Part shown: positions 37,024-45,452 of the stretch, one piece after another
How positions within the stretch are numbered: position 1 is the first letter of the stretch
Layout: each line of letters starts with the position of its first letter
Assembly: GCF_017571525.1 (NCBI RefSeq)
Contig: NZ_JAGETY010000006.1
Location: 1-64,000 of the forward strand
DNA: 64,000 bases
Direction of reading: 5' to 3'
Source of the DNA: Hymenobacter sp. BT559
GTDB lineage: Bacteria > Bacteroidota > Bacteroidia > Cytophagales > Hymenobacteraceae
The notes under the pieces: generated by a model
What the model was told of the DNA's origin: nothing
The model's database searches: none
What the model saw: the letters and a program-made list of their open reading frames with translations, nothing else
Translations under genes and position numbers: made by a program

Positions 37024-38257
37024 GGTCGAGTAGATTAATTCGGCGCTGGGCGGTGGCGAGCAGCTCGGCCACGGGCGCATCGGTGTTAATGGCTTGCAGC
37101 ACAGCCTCGTCGATGATGGCGGCTATGCGCGCCCAATTGGCTTTGCGGGGTAGGGTTTCGGCCTGCTGGTGCAGCAGGTCCAGCTTGTGGTAGTAGGGCA
37201 CGAGGGCGTTGATTTCGGCGTCTTGCCACGTCGAGAGGCGGCAGCCAATACCGCCTTCCAGCGTCAGGAGCTTGTCGTTTTCGGGGCGGGTAGCGAAGCG
37301 CAGAAAATCATACGCTAGGGCTTTGTGCCGGCTGCCCGCGCCGATGGCGTAGAGCCAGTACACGTTCAGCGAAGCCGACTGCCCACCCGCGCCGTGCGGA
37401 ATGCGGGCAATGTCAACCCGGCCCCGCACCGGGCAGGCGACGTCCACGTCGCACACGGCCGCGAAGCCAAACCAGTTTATCATCATCGCCGCTTCGCCCC
37501 GCGCAAACGCCTGGCCCGCCGCCACCGACTCGTACTGCCTAGTGTGCGGGTGCCCGGCCGCCGCATCTTGCAGCAGCTGCCGGTAAAAGCTAAGCCCTTC
37601 TACCGCCGCCGCGCTGTCGATGCAAACGCGTCCCTGCGCATCTACCAGCTGGCCGCCGCGCGTCCAGAGGTGCAGGCAGAAATCAAACACCGTGTTGTGC
37701 CCATCGGGGTAGCCAGCGGCTACGAAGCCAAACAGGTTATCGGTGGGCCGCTGGAAAAAACGTGCCACCGTCTGGAAGTCTTCCCAGGTTTTGGGCACCT
37801 GCAAGGGCTGGCCGTGCTGCCGTTGGAAAGCCGCTTGCTCGGCTGGATTTTCGAATAAATCGCGGCGATAAATCAAGCATTCCGGCCCATCGTGGAAGGG
37901 TAGGCCCACTACGGCGTCGCCATACTGCTGCATTCCCAGCAGCGAGGGGCTCCAGCCTTGCGGAAAATCGGCGGGTGGGTTTTCGTGGATAAAGGGCGTG
38001 AGGTTTTCGAGTGCACCCGCGGCGTGGGCTTCGGCCAGCCAGTCGGTGTTGATGTGCGCCACATCCCAGGCGCCGTTTTGCAAGCCCTTGTCGGTGAGCA
38101 GGCTGGCGTGCAGCTCGTGCAAGTCCATGGGCACCATTTCCACCGCCAATTGGCAGCCGGTTTCCTGGCAAAAACTGTCCCACAGCTTCGCCATGGCACT
38201 TTCGAAAGGGCCAAACTTGCGAACCGCGATACGGAAAATGGACGGTTCAGGCGTCAT
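37016..38257 (-). CDS. Solute-binding-protein-like protein without signal peptide
   Basis: 413 aa from ATG 38257. The fold is that of family 1 sugar-binding proteins of ABC importers: [59 protein letters not shown] and [11 protein letters not shown]. There is no signal peptide or lipobox, which would be needed for a periplasmic binding role, and no ABC permease or ATPase lies in the window. It overlaps the CoA-transferase gene (11 bases) on one side and the oxidoreductase gene (8 bases) on the other, so it is a true member of this operon. It may be a cytoplasmic sensor or a re-used ligand carrier. Confidence 0.75.
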   Translation of the reverse strand: MTPEPSIFRIAVRKFGPFESAMAKLWDSFCQETGCQLAVEMVPMDLHELHASLLTDKGLQNGAWDVAHINTDWLAEAHAAGALENLTPFIHENPPADFPQGWSPSLLGMQQYGDAVVGLPFHDGPECLIYRRDLFENPAEQAAFQRQHGQPLQVPKTWEDFQTVARFFQRPTDNLFGFVAAGYPDGHNTVFDFCLHLWTRGGQLVDAQGRVCIDSAAAVEGLSFYRQLLQDAAAGHPHTRQYESVAAGQAFARGEAAMMINWFGFAAVCDVDVACPVRGRVDIARIPHGAGGQSASLNVYWLYAIGAGSRHKALAYDFLRFATRPENDKLLTLEGGIGCRLSTWQDAEINALVPYYHKLDLLHQQAETLPRKANWARIAAIIDEAVLQAINTDAPVAELLATAQRRINLLDHV

Positions 38258-40703
38258 GGCGGGCAGTTTGAGGGGTAGCGATTTCCGCCAGGATGGCGGC
38301 ATTGTCCTGGCCCAGCTTGGGTGAGCCCACGGGCGAGGTGAGCAGCTCGCCATCGAGGCGGATGGGGCAGCGCGTGGTGCGGTACTGGTACCCGTCGCGC
38401 ATGCTGACTTCCTGCACCACATTCAGTGCCGCAAAGCCTTCGTGCGCCAGCAGCTTGTCCCAGCTTAGCACATTGGCGCACCAGATATCGGCGGGCTCCA
38501 GGATGGCTAGCCAGGCTTCGGTGGTAGCGGTACGCAAGTGCTGGGCTAGGGTGGCTTTTATCTCGTCGCGCTCGGTGAAGGCCTGCGCCGGCTCCAGGTA
38601 GTGCAGCAGCGGCTCGCAGCCCAGCAGCCGGCCCAACACCGGAATCGAGCCCATCGCCAGCGCCAGGAACCCATTGCTGGTCTGGTAGATGCCGTAGGGG
38701 GCGCCCAGGTAGGCGTGGGCGCTGTTGTGCTGGGTGCGCTGGGGTAGGGCGCCGCCGTCGTTGAAGAAGGTGGTGATAGTTTCAAACTGAAAATCGAAGG
38801 CCGATTCCAGCATGCTCACCTGCACCAGGCCGCCTTCGCCGCGCCGGCCGCGGCGCACCAGGCAGGCCAGTAACCCTTGCGCAAGGTGTGCGCCCGCCAG
38901 CATATCCACGATAGATAGGCCCATCGGCACGGGGCCGGCGTCGGCGTTGCCGCTCAGCCAGGCCAGGCCCGCTACCGATTGCAGCAGCAGGTCCTGGCCG
39001 GGCTTGTCGCGCCAGGGGCCATCGGGGCCGTAGCCGGATATTTCACCGTACACCACGTTCGGATTCAGCGCTTTCACGCTGGCGTAGTCGAAGCCCAGGC
39101 GCTCCATCACGCCGGGGCGGTAGTTGTGCATCACCACATCGGCGCGGCGGAGTAGCTCGCGTACCTGCGCTTTGTCGTCCTCGTTTTTGAGGTCAACGGC
39201 AAAGCTTTCCTTGTTGCGGTTGATGGCGTGAAACACCGACGACTCGCCGTTCATGATGACGTTCGAGGTGTAGAGATGCCGGCAGATGTCGCCGGTTTCG
39301 GGCCGCTCAATCTTGATGACCCGCGCGCCCATATCGGCCAGCCGCAGTGCGGCGGAGGGGCCGGAGAGAAACTGACTGAAATCAACAACAAGCAGGTCTG
39401 CTAGGGGCTTAGGGTTAACTTCACCCCTAGCCTTTCCCCTCCGGGAGAGGGGAGCTGGACGGTCGCTTACGTCAGAGAACGCAAGGCTCTCCTTTTCCGA
39501 AGAGTTTGGGTTTGGCGGTAAGGCAGCGCCCAACCCAAACTCCTCCTGAATAGCCGCCGTATCGCGCCCCGGCTTGGGTGCCGCCTTATCCGAGTACAGC
39601 TTCTCGCCATCAATGCGAATGGGGCAGCGGGTGGTGGGGAGCGACTGGCCATCGGTGAGCTTCACTAGCTGCTGCATGCCCAGGGCTTGGTAGCCGGGGC
39701 TGCTGGTGGCTTGCTGATAGTTTAGCACCTCGGCGCACCACACGCCCAGCGGCTCCAGCCTGGCCAGCCAAGTGGCAGTAGGCTCTTCGCGTAGTGCATC
39801 AACTAGGCGTTCGGCAATGTCGTCGCGGCCTTCAAACCAAGAGCTGGCAGTGGGGTAGTCGGCTAGAATACCCGTGTCCAGCACGGCGTCGAGCTTATCG
39901 AGGTTGCCCATAGCCAGGGCTAGGTAGCTGTCCCGGGTTTGGTAGATGCCGTAAGGCGCACTAAGGTAGGCGTGGGCGGTGCCGCGGGCCGCGCCGCGCT
40001 GGGGCAGTTGGCCACCGTCGTTGAGGTGGGTGGTGAGCAGCTCAAACTGCATGTCGAGCACCGATTCGAGCAGACTGACTTCGACCAGCACGCTCTGGCC
40101 GGTGCGGTTGCGCTTGAGCAGCGCCGCCAGCAGCCCCTGCGCGAAGTGCGAGCCGCAGATGATATCGGCCACCGCGATGCCAAAGGGCGTCGGCCCGTCG
40201 TATTTCGTACCCGACAAATACGCCAGGCCCGACATCGACTGAATCAGCAAATCCTGCCCCGGCTTGGTGGCCCAGGGGCCGGTAGGGCCGTAGCCCGTTA
40301 CCACGCCGTACACGATGCGCGGATTAATAGCCCGCACGGCGTCGTAGTCGAGGCCGATTTTCTCCATGATGCCCGGTCGGAAATTGTGGGTCATGATATC
40401 GGCCTGCGCCAGCAGCTGCTTCACCTGGGCCAGGTCGGCGGGGTTCTTGAGGTCGGCGGCGTACGATTCCTTGTTGCGGTTGATGGTGTGAAACACCAGG
40501 CTGCTGCCCTCCACAAACAGATTCTTAATGGCAATCTGCCGGCCCGCCTCGCCCGAGCCCGGCCGCTCAATTTTGATGACGCGCGCGCCTAGGTCAGCCA
40601 AGCGGAGGCCGGCCGATGGGGCCGCCAGGAATTGGCTGAACTCGATTACTAAAAGGCCTTTTAGGGGGAGGGGCATGGGTGGTTTCGTCTTTACAATCGT
40701 CAT
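38247..40703 (-). CDS. Tandem-fused family III CoA-transferase (CaiB/BaiF), two complete domains
   Basis: 818 aa. Two full CaiB/BaiF domains follow each other: residues about 14-390 and 434-818. Each has the KPGQDLL block with the catalytic Asp (Asp151 and Asp571, exactly 420 residues apart), the RVIKIERP segment and [10 protein letters not shown] / [10 protein letters not shown]. Family III enzymes normally work as interlaced dimers and move CoA between organic acids; a covalent dimer is rare. The linker (about residues 395-433) is low in structure and encoded by repeat-like DNA. It overlaps the upstream-encoded partner genes closely, with a MaoC hydratase further on. The substrate is unknown. 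Confidence 0.87.
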   Translation of the reverse strand: MTIVKTKPPMPLPLKGLLVIEFSQFLAAPSAGLRLADLGARVIKIERPGSGEAGRQIAIKNLFVEGSSLVFHTINRNKESYAADLKNPADLAQVKQLLAQADIMTHNFRPGIMEKIGLDYDAVRAINPRIVYGVVTGYGPTGPWATKPGQDLLIQSMSGLAYLSGTKYDGPTPFGIAVADIICGSHFAQGLLAALLKRNRTGQSVLVEVSLLESVLDMQFELLTTHLNDGGQLPQRGAARGTAHAYLSAPYGIYQTRDSYLALAMGNLDKLDAVLDTGILADYPTASSWFEGRDDIAERLVDALREEPTATWLARLEPLGVWCAEVLNYQQATSSPGYQALGMQQLVKLTDGQSLPTTRCPIRIDGEKLYSDKAAPKPGRDTAAIQEEFGLGAALPPNPNSSEKESLAFSDVSDRPAPLSRRGKARGEVNPKPLADLLVVDFSQFLSGPSAALRLADMGARVIKIERPETGDICRHLYTSNVIMNGESSVFHAINRNKESFAVDLKNEDDKAQVRELLRRADVVMHNYRPGVMERLGFDYASVKALNPNVVYGEISGYGPDGPWRDKPGQDLLLQSVAGLAWLSGNADAGPVPMGLSIVDMLAGAHLAQGLLACLVRRGRRGEGGLVQVSMLESAFDFQFETITTFFNDGGALPQRTQHNSAHAYLGAPYGIYQTSNGFLALAMGSIPVLGRLLGCEPLLHYLEPAQAFTERDEIKATLAQHLRTATTEAWLAILEPADIWCANVLSWDKLLAHEGFAALNVVQEVSMRDGYQYRTTRCPIRLDGELLTSPVGSPKLGQDNAAILAEIATPQTARHDA
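39415..39480. repeat. Repeat-like palindromic sequence inside the CoA-transferase linker
   Basis: CCCCTCCGGGAGAGGGG and AGCCTTTCCCC-type strings form a short palindrome with an intergenic look. A similar CCCCCTCTCCGAAAAAGG string lies at 45300-45320 in the signal region of the GH2 gene. It encodes residues like [15 protein letters not shown] in the linker. Confidence 0.5.
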
Positions 40704-40809
40704 GCTGAGTGCAGCGAAGTCGAAGCATCTCGCATGGTGAACTAACTTCTGGCGTTAGCAACGAAGCGGTAGAGATGCTTCGACTTCGCTGCGCTCCGCT
40801 CAGCATGAC
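40699..40809. repeat. Family A palindromic repeat
   Basis: Left GTCATGCTGAGTGCAGCGAA plus GTCGAAGCATCTCGC; right GTAGAGATGCTTCGACTTCG plus GCTCAGCATGAC. The centre GAACTAACTTCTGGCGTTAG, followed by CAACGAAGCG, agrees with the copies at 14984 and 33856. It lies between the two halves of the CoA cluster. Confidence 0.9.
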
Positions 40810-40821
40810 GTTCCTTTTGAG

Positions 40822-41982
40822 TTACGCCATCGCTCTGGATTTCACATACAACTCGTTCAGCTTGCGCAGCAGCGCCCGCTCGTCGCCACCGTTCATCAAG
40901 TACTGGCGTACTGGTTCACCGGCGTGGTCCTGGAAGAACATGTGGCCGTGGTAGCGCGGGCGCAGGAAGGCGCGCTGCAGGGAGGGTAGCGTATCGAGGA
41001 AGTAGTTGCTGCTTTGGGCGTTTACCTGCTCATCCTGCCAAGCGGTGAGATGGCCGGGCTGGCCGCCGTTGGCGAAGTACAGTGTTTGCTGGCAGGCAGG
41101 CGAGGCCACATATTCGGCGTAGCGCACGGCGGTGGCTACGTCGGTGCACTTGGCCGATATAGCTAGGCCGGTGCCGCCTAGGGTGCTGCGCAGGCGCGTG
41201 CCACCGGGCGTCAGGCTCACCATGTCGTGGAAGTGCAGCAGGCGGCGGGCGTAGCCGCGCCGGGCATAGTTGGAGTAGCCGTAGGCAAAAGGACAGTAAG
41301 CTAGGCCGTCGGTCTGCGTCATGGCCTCGTAGGTCTGAATCGGGTTGCGGTGGAAGCAGGCCGGGTCTACCTTGCTAGCCAGCTCGCGAAATAGCTGTAG
41401 CGCTTGTACCCCAATAGCTTCGCTCACTACTTCGTTTTCACGCTGGCACGGGTCTTCGCCCAGCGAGCAGCAAAACATGTAGAAGCTCATCAGCGTGTCG
41501 ATGGGGATGAGCGAGAAGGCCACCAGGCCGCGGTCGGCGAGGGCGAGTAGGTCAGTGAAGGTTTCGGGCAGGGGTAGGCCGCGCTGGGCAAGCAGGTCAG
41601 GGCGACTGGCGGCTACGGGCGTGGCCGCGTCGATGGGCAGTGCCCACTGGTGGCCGCTGAAGCTGTAGCTTTCAAAGGAATGCCCAACGGTATTGCCTTG
41701 CTGGTCAGATAGAAACCTGGTGGACAAGTACTCATCCAGCGGCAAAATTGAGCCGGTACGCGCCGCAAAGCCCGCCCACGGGTGGTCAATTACCAGCAAA
41801 TCGAACCGCTCGGCCAACTGCTGAATCGACTCATCGGCGAACTGCTGAAGCGAGCGTTTCTGCCAGGTAATTTCCACGCCAGGGTTTAGCTCCGAAAAGC
41901 GCTGGGCGGTGGCCGCCATCGGTACGAAGCCCCGGCTATGATTCCAGGTAATTCCTTTCAAATGAATGCTGTCGGTGGGCAT
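40822..41982 (-). CDS. Second solute-binding-protein-like protein without signal peptide
   Basis: 386 aa. It starts IHLKGITWNHSRGFVPMAAT, continues RFSELNPGVEITWQKRSLQQ, then DLLVIDHPWAGFAARTGSIL, the normal layout of the first lobe of a sugar-binding protein. A late GGTGLAISAKCTDVATAVRY is the second-lobe hinge. No signal peptide or lipobox is present. It differs clearly from the 37016 protein, so the cluster holds two different members. No permease follows. It is separated from the CoA-transferase gene by a family A repeat and from the GH2 gene upstream by 17 bases. Confidence 0.75.
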   Translation of the reverse strand: MPTDSIHLKGITWNHSRGFVPMAATAQRFSELNPGVEITWQKRSLQQFADESIQQLAERFDLLVIDHPWAGFAARTGSILPLDEYLSTRFLSDQQGNTVGHSFESYSFSGHQWALPIDAATPVAASRPDLLAQRGLPLPETFTDLLALADRGLVAFSLIPIDTLMSFYMFCCSLGEDPCQRENEVVSEAIGVQALQLFRELASKVDPACFHRNPIQTYEAMTQTDGLAYCPFAYGYSNYARRGYARRLLHFHDMVSLTPGGTRLRSTLGGTGLAISAKCTDVATAVRYAEYVASPACQQTLYFANGGQPGHLTAWQDEQVNAQSSNYFLDTLPSLQRAFLRPRYHGHMFFQDHAGEPVRQYLMNGGDERALLRKLNELYVKSRAMA

Positions 41983-41999
41983 TGGAGAGATTCCGTCGT

Positions 42000-44900
42000 T
42001 TAGAATTTTATGGCTTGGGCGCGAACTGCGGCGTCGTTATTGCCGCTCACCGGCAGCAGGTAGAAGCTGTAGCGGTAGGGCTTGGCGGGCACCTGGTACT
42101 TCTCAATGGGGGCGGCCTGGGCGTCCCAGCTAGTGTTGCCGCCCACGCCCATCTGTACCAGGTCGATGTTGAGGGTGACCAAACCCGCATCTTTGAGCTT
42201 GTTGGTGTGGCGTGCCTGCTCGATATTCTGCTCGGTGTAGGGCCAGGCACTCATGCTCAGCAGGCTGTCGGCCACCACCAGCAGGCCGGCGTTTTGCTTG
42301 TCGGCAAGCTGCATCCAGCGCACGTCGGTGCGGTTGGCGTACTCCATCGGCACCACGTAAGAGTCGGCAAACTCGCTGAGCGGCTGCGTGTAGATGCCCG
42401 CATCGAAGCCGTAGCGGCGGTCGATATAGTTTTCCAGCGGCCCCCGGCCGTAGTAGCTGATTTGCGTATCGGCGTGGCGAATGCCGCACTGCATGCCCAC
42501 CCTGGGGATATTGGGCAGGCCGGCGGCGGGCGTGAGGGCGTAATCTACTTTCAGGGTGCCAGCGCCGTTTAGCGTGTAGGTCACGCGCACGGTGGTTTTG
42601 TCGTCGATGAGCGTGTAGGTGCTGGTGAGGCTGGGTTGGCCGGGGTTCGACTTGTCCAGCGTCAGGCTTTGTAGCTTGGGCGCGGCCGTAAACCACGGTT
42701 TTAGCTGCTTATCGGCTTTCCAGCCGCGGCGGTCGTTGTCGGTGAGCGGGCGGGTGAAGTGGGGTAGCAGCGGGGCGGCCAGCTGCTCGGTGCCGCCCTG
42801 GCGATAAGAAGTAAGGGCGCCGCTAGCCTTGTCGATGCTCACCTGAAAGCCATTGGCGCTGAGCACGTAAGCCGTAGCGTCGTCGCGCACGGCCACGGCC
42901 GGGTAGCTTTTAGCTGACTTGGCCGGCTGGGCCAGGCCAGTCAGGGCAAACTGGTTGCTGGCTACCTCGTGGCCTTGGTCAGCCCAGCCCAGTGCCTGCG
43001 GCAGCGCGAAGGAAATCGTAGCCAGGTACTCCGCGCCCGCCTTCATTTTGGGTAGGTAAGGCTTGAGCGAAATAACCGTGTCGTGCCCCGCCGCCAGCCG
43101 CAGGCGCGGCAGCAGTTTGGTGCTTATAACGCGGCCATTTTCGCGCAAGACCAGCGCCACGGCGTAGTCGGCCAAGGACTTGCTGGCGTGGCGGTTCTCT
43201 ATCTTGATTAACACCTTATTCGCATCGGTAAGCGTGCATTCGGCGGGCTGGTACACGCGCTTGCACTCGTACATGGCGGCCCTGGGCTTGCCATCCGATT
43301 CCACAATGCCCTTGATAGTGAAGTCGTCGTAGTACTTCTCCTGAAAGTCGCCGCCGTAGGCGTAATAAGCTGTGCCAGTGGAATCGTGCTTCAACAGCCC
43401 CTGCTCTTTAAACTCCCAGATGCAGCCGCCAATCACGCGCTTCGTATTGCGCCAGATGTCCCAAAATTCCTTCATGTTACCCGTAGCGTTGCCCATGGAG
43501 TGGGCATACTCGCAGAAGAAAACGGGCCGCGTATCGCCATTGTCCTGGTTGGCCAGCAGCTCGGCCGTGAACAGGCCGGGATACATGCGGCTCACCATAT
43601 CCACGTAGGCCTGGTCGCGCGGCACCTGAATGCGGTAGGCGTGGTTTTTGGGGTAATTCGGGTTGCTAGGGTCGATGTAGCCGGGTAGGTGCGGGTCGCC
43701 CTGAGCGGGCTCGTAATGAATGGGCCGCGTGATGTCGAAATCGTGCAGCCAGGCCGCCATTGCCGCGTGGTTGGGCCCGCGGCCGCTTTCGTTGCCGAGG
43801 CTCCAAAAAATAATGCTAGGGTGGTTTTTGTCGCGCAGGGCCATACGTATGCTGCGCTCCTGGTAGGCGGCGGTCCAGGCCGGGTCGTTGCTCAGTTTCG
43901 AGCCTAAGCCGTGGGTTTCGAGGTTGGCCTCGTCAATGACCAGGATGCCGTACTCGTCGCAGAGGTCGTAGAAGTACGGGTCGTTGGGGTAGTGGCTGGT
44001 GCGGATGCAGTTGAAATTGAACTGCTTGAGCGTACGCACATCCTGCCGAATGTCCTCGCGGCTCACGGCCATGCCCTTGGTGGGGTGGTGGTCGTGGCGG
44101 TTCACCCCGTAGAGGTAGGTCAGCTTGCCGTTAAGCAGCAGCTTGCCATTTTCCTTCGAAAACTCAATGCTGCGAAACCCCACTTTGCAGCTCTTGGCCT
44201 CCAGCACCGCGCCGGCTTTGTCAGTCAGCGTGAGCACCAGCGTGTAGAGGGTGGGGGCTTCGTCGCTCCACTTCAGCGGGTTGCGCACGGTGGTTTCGAG
44301 CAGGCCAAATTTGGCATTGTCGAGGCGCGGGTACTTTTCGTTCAGGATGGCATCGGCGCTGAGTTGCAGGCCGTTGTCCAGCACCGGCTTGCCCGCTCGG
44401 TCATACAGCTGGGCCGCTACTTGGTAGCCCGTGAGGTCGTTGTTGCCGGTCAGGTTTTCCAGGCGTGGCCGAATACTCAGCACCGCGTCGCGGTAGTCTT
44501 TATCGAGCTTGGCCTGCCAGTGAAAATCGGCTAGGCGTACCTTCGGCTCGGCCAGCAGCAGCACCTCTCGGTAGATGCCGCTCAAGCGCCAGTGGTCCTG
44601 GTCTTCCAGATAAGAGCCATCCGACCAGCGCATTACCTGCACCGACACTACGTTCTCGCCTGCCTGCAAGTAGGGCGTCGCGTTGAATTCCGACGGCAGG
44701 CAGCTATCCTCGCCGTAGCCCAGAAACTTGCCATTCACCCACACCTTAAACGCCGAGCTGACGCCGCCAAAATGCAGCGTCAGGTTCATATTCTGCCAGC
44801 CGGCCGGCACCGTAAACGTGCGCTGGTACGAGCCCACGCCGTTGTAGTCCTGCGGCACGTAGGGTGGGTCGACGGGGCGGAAGGGGTACTTAGCGCTCTT

Positions 44901-45452
44901 GTAAATCGGCTTGTCGTAGCCGTTCATTTCCCAGTTGGCCGGCACCGCCAGCTGCTTCCAGCCCTGCACCCGGCTCTTATAAAAGTCTTTGGGCGCATCG
45001 GCGGGCTTCAGGGCAAACTGAAAATCCCAGTTGCCATTGAGCGAGAGCAGGCGCGGGGTTTTGCTGCGGTCGCCAGCTAGGGCGTCTTTTTCGGTGGGGA
45101 AGGAGTAGGCCGTAGCGCGAGCGGGCTCGCGGTTCAGCTCGGTGATTTGCGGGATTTGCCAGGCATCGCCCTCGGGGCCAGTGTAGATGGCCGGCGGGTG
45201 CGAGACGTTGGGGAAGAAGTACACGCTGGCCTCCTGGGCCTTTGCCGTACTTATTAAGAGCAGTAGCAAGGCTGTCCAGACGGTGCGCCTCCCCCCCAAG
45301 CCCCCTCTCCGAAAAAGGAGCGGAAGAGCCTGACGACTCACTTTGTTGAGGATATGGGGTGGGCGTAACATGCTCATTCTGTTGGTCAATTCAAGTAGTG
45401 GTCCGTTTCCCATCCTCTTTTTGGAGAGAAAACTCGGGGTAATGCGAACCAT
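42000..45452 (-). CDS. GH2 beta-galactosidase, LacZ-like five-domain enzyme
   Basis: 1150 aa. Domains: jelly roll (NWEMNGYDKPIYKS), Ig-like, TIM barrel, Ig-like and C-terminal small-chain sandwich. Acid/base Glu555 is in WSLGNESG and nucleophile Glu648 in FFCEYAHSMGN. The ATG at 45452 shares a base with the preceding stop (TGATG), but about 45 residues then precede the signal-like TVWTALLLLLISTAKAQ, and part of that extension (LPLLFRRGGLGGRR) comes from repeat-like DNA. Internal ATGs at 45377 and 45371 are alternatives. Secreted hydrolysis of beta-galactosides of pectin side chains is the likely role. Confidence 0.9.
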   Translation of the reverse strand: MVRITPSFLSKKRMGNGPLLELTNRMSMLRPPHILNKVSRQALPLLFRRGGLGGRRTVWTALLLLLISTAKAQEASVYFFPNVSHPPAIYTGPEGDAWQIPQITELNREPARATAYSFPTEKDALAGDRSKTPRLLSLNGNWDFQFALKPADAPKDFYKSRVQGWKQLAVPANWEMNGYDKPIYKSAKYPFRPVDPPYVPQDYNGVGSYQRTFTVPAGWQNMNLTLHFGGVSSAFKVWVNGKFLGYGEDSCLPSEFNATPYLQAGENVVSVQVMRWSDGSYLEDQDHWRLSGIYREVLLLAEPKVRLADFHWQAKLDKDYRDAVLSIRPRLENLTGNNDLTGYQVAAQLYDRAGKPVLDNGLQLSADAILNEKYPRLDNAKFGLLETTVRNPLKWSDEAPTLYTLVLTLTDKAGAVLEAKSCKVGFRSIEFSKENGKLLLNGKLTYLYGVNRHDHHPTKGMAVSREDIRQDVRTLKQFNFNCIRTSHYPNDPYFYDLCDEYGILVIDEANLETHGLGSKLSNDPAWTAAYQERSIRMALRDKNHPSIIFWSLGNESGRGPNHAAMAAWLHDFDITRPIHYEPAQGDPHLPGYIDPSNPNYPKNHAYRIQVPRDQAYVDMVSRMYPGLFTAELLANQDNGDTRPVFFCEYAHSMGNATGNMKEFWDIWRNTKRVIGGCIWEFKEQGLLKHDSTGTAYYAYGGDFQEKYYDDFTIKGIVESDGKPRAAMYECKRVYQPAECTLTDANKVLIKIENRHASKSLADYAVALVLRENGRVISTKLLPRLRLAAGHDTVISLKPYLPKMKAGAEYLATISFALPQALGWADQGHEVASNQFALTGLAQPAKSAKSYPAVAVRDDATAYVLSANGFQVSIDKASGALTSYRQGGTEQLAAPLLPHFTRPLTDNDRRGWKADKQLKPWFTAAPKLQSLTLDKSNPGQPSLTSTYTLIDDKTTVRVTYTLNGAGTLKVDYALTPAAGLPNIPRVGMQCGIRHADTQISYYGRGPLENYIDRRYGFDAGIYTQPLSEFADSYVVPMEYANRTDVRWMQLADKQNAGLLVVADSLLSMSAWPYTEQNIEQARHTNKLKDAGLVTLNIDLVQMGVGGNTSWDAQAAPIEKYQVPAKPYRYSFYLLPVSGNNDAAVRAQAIKF

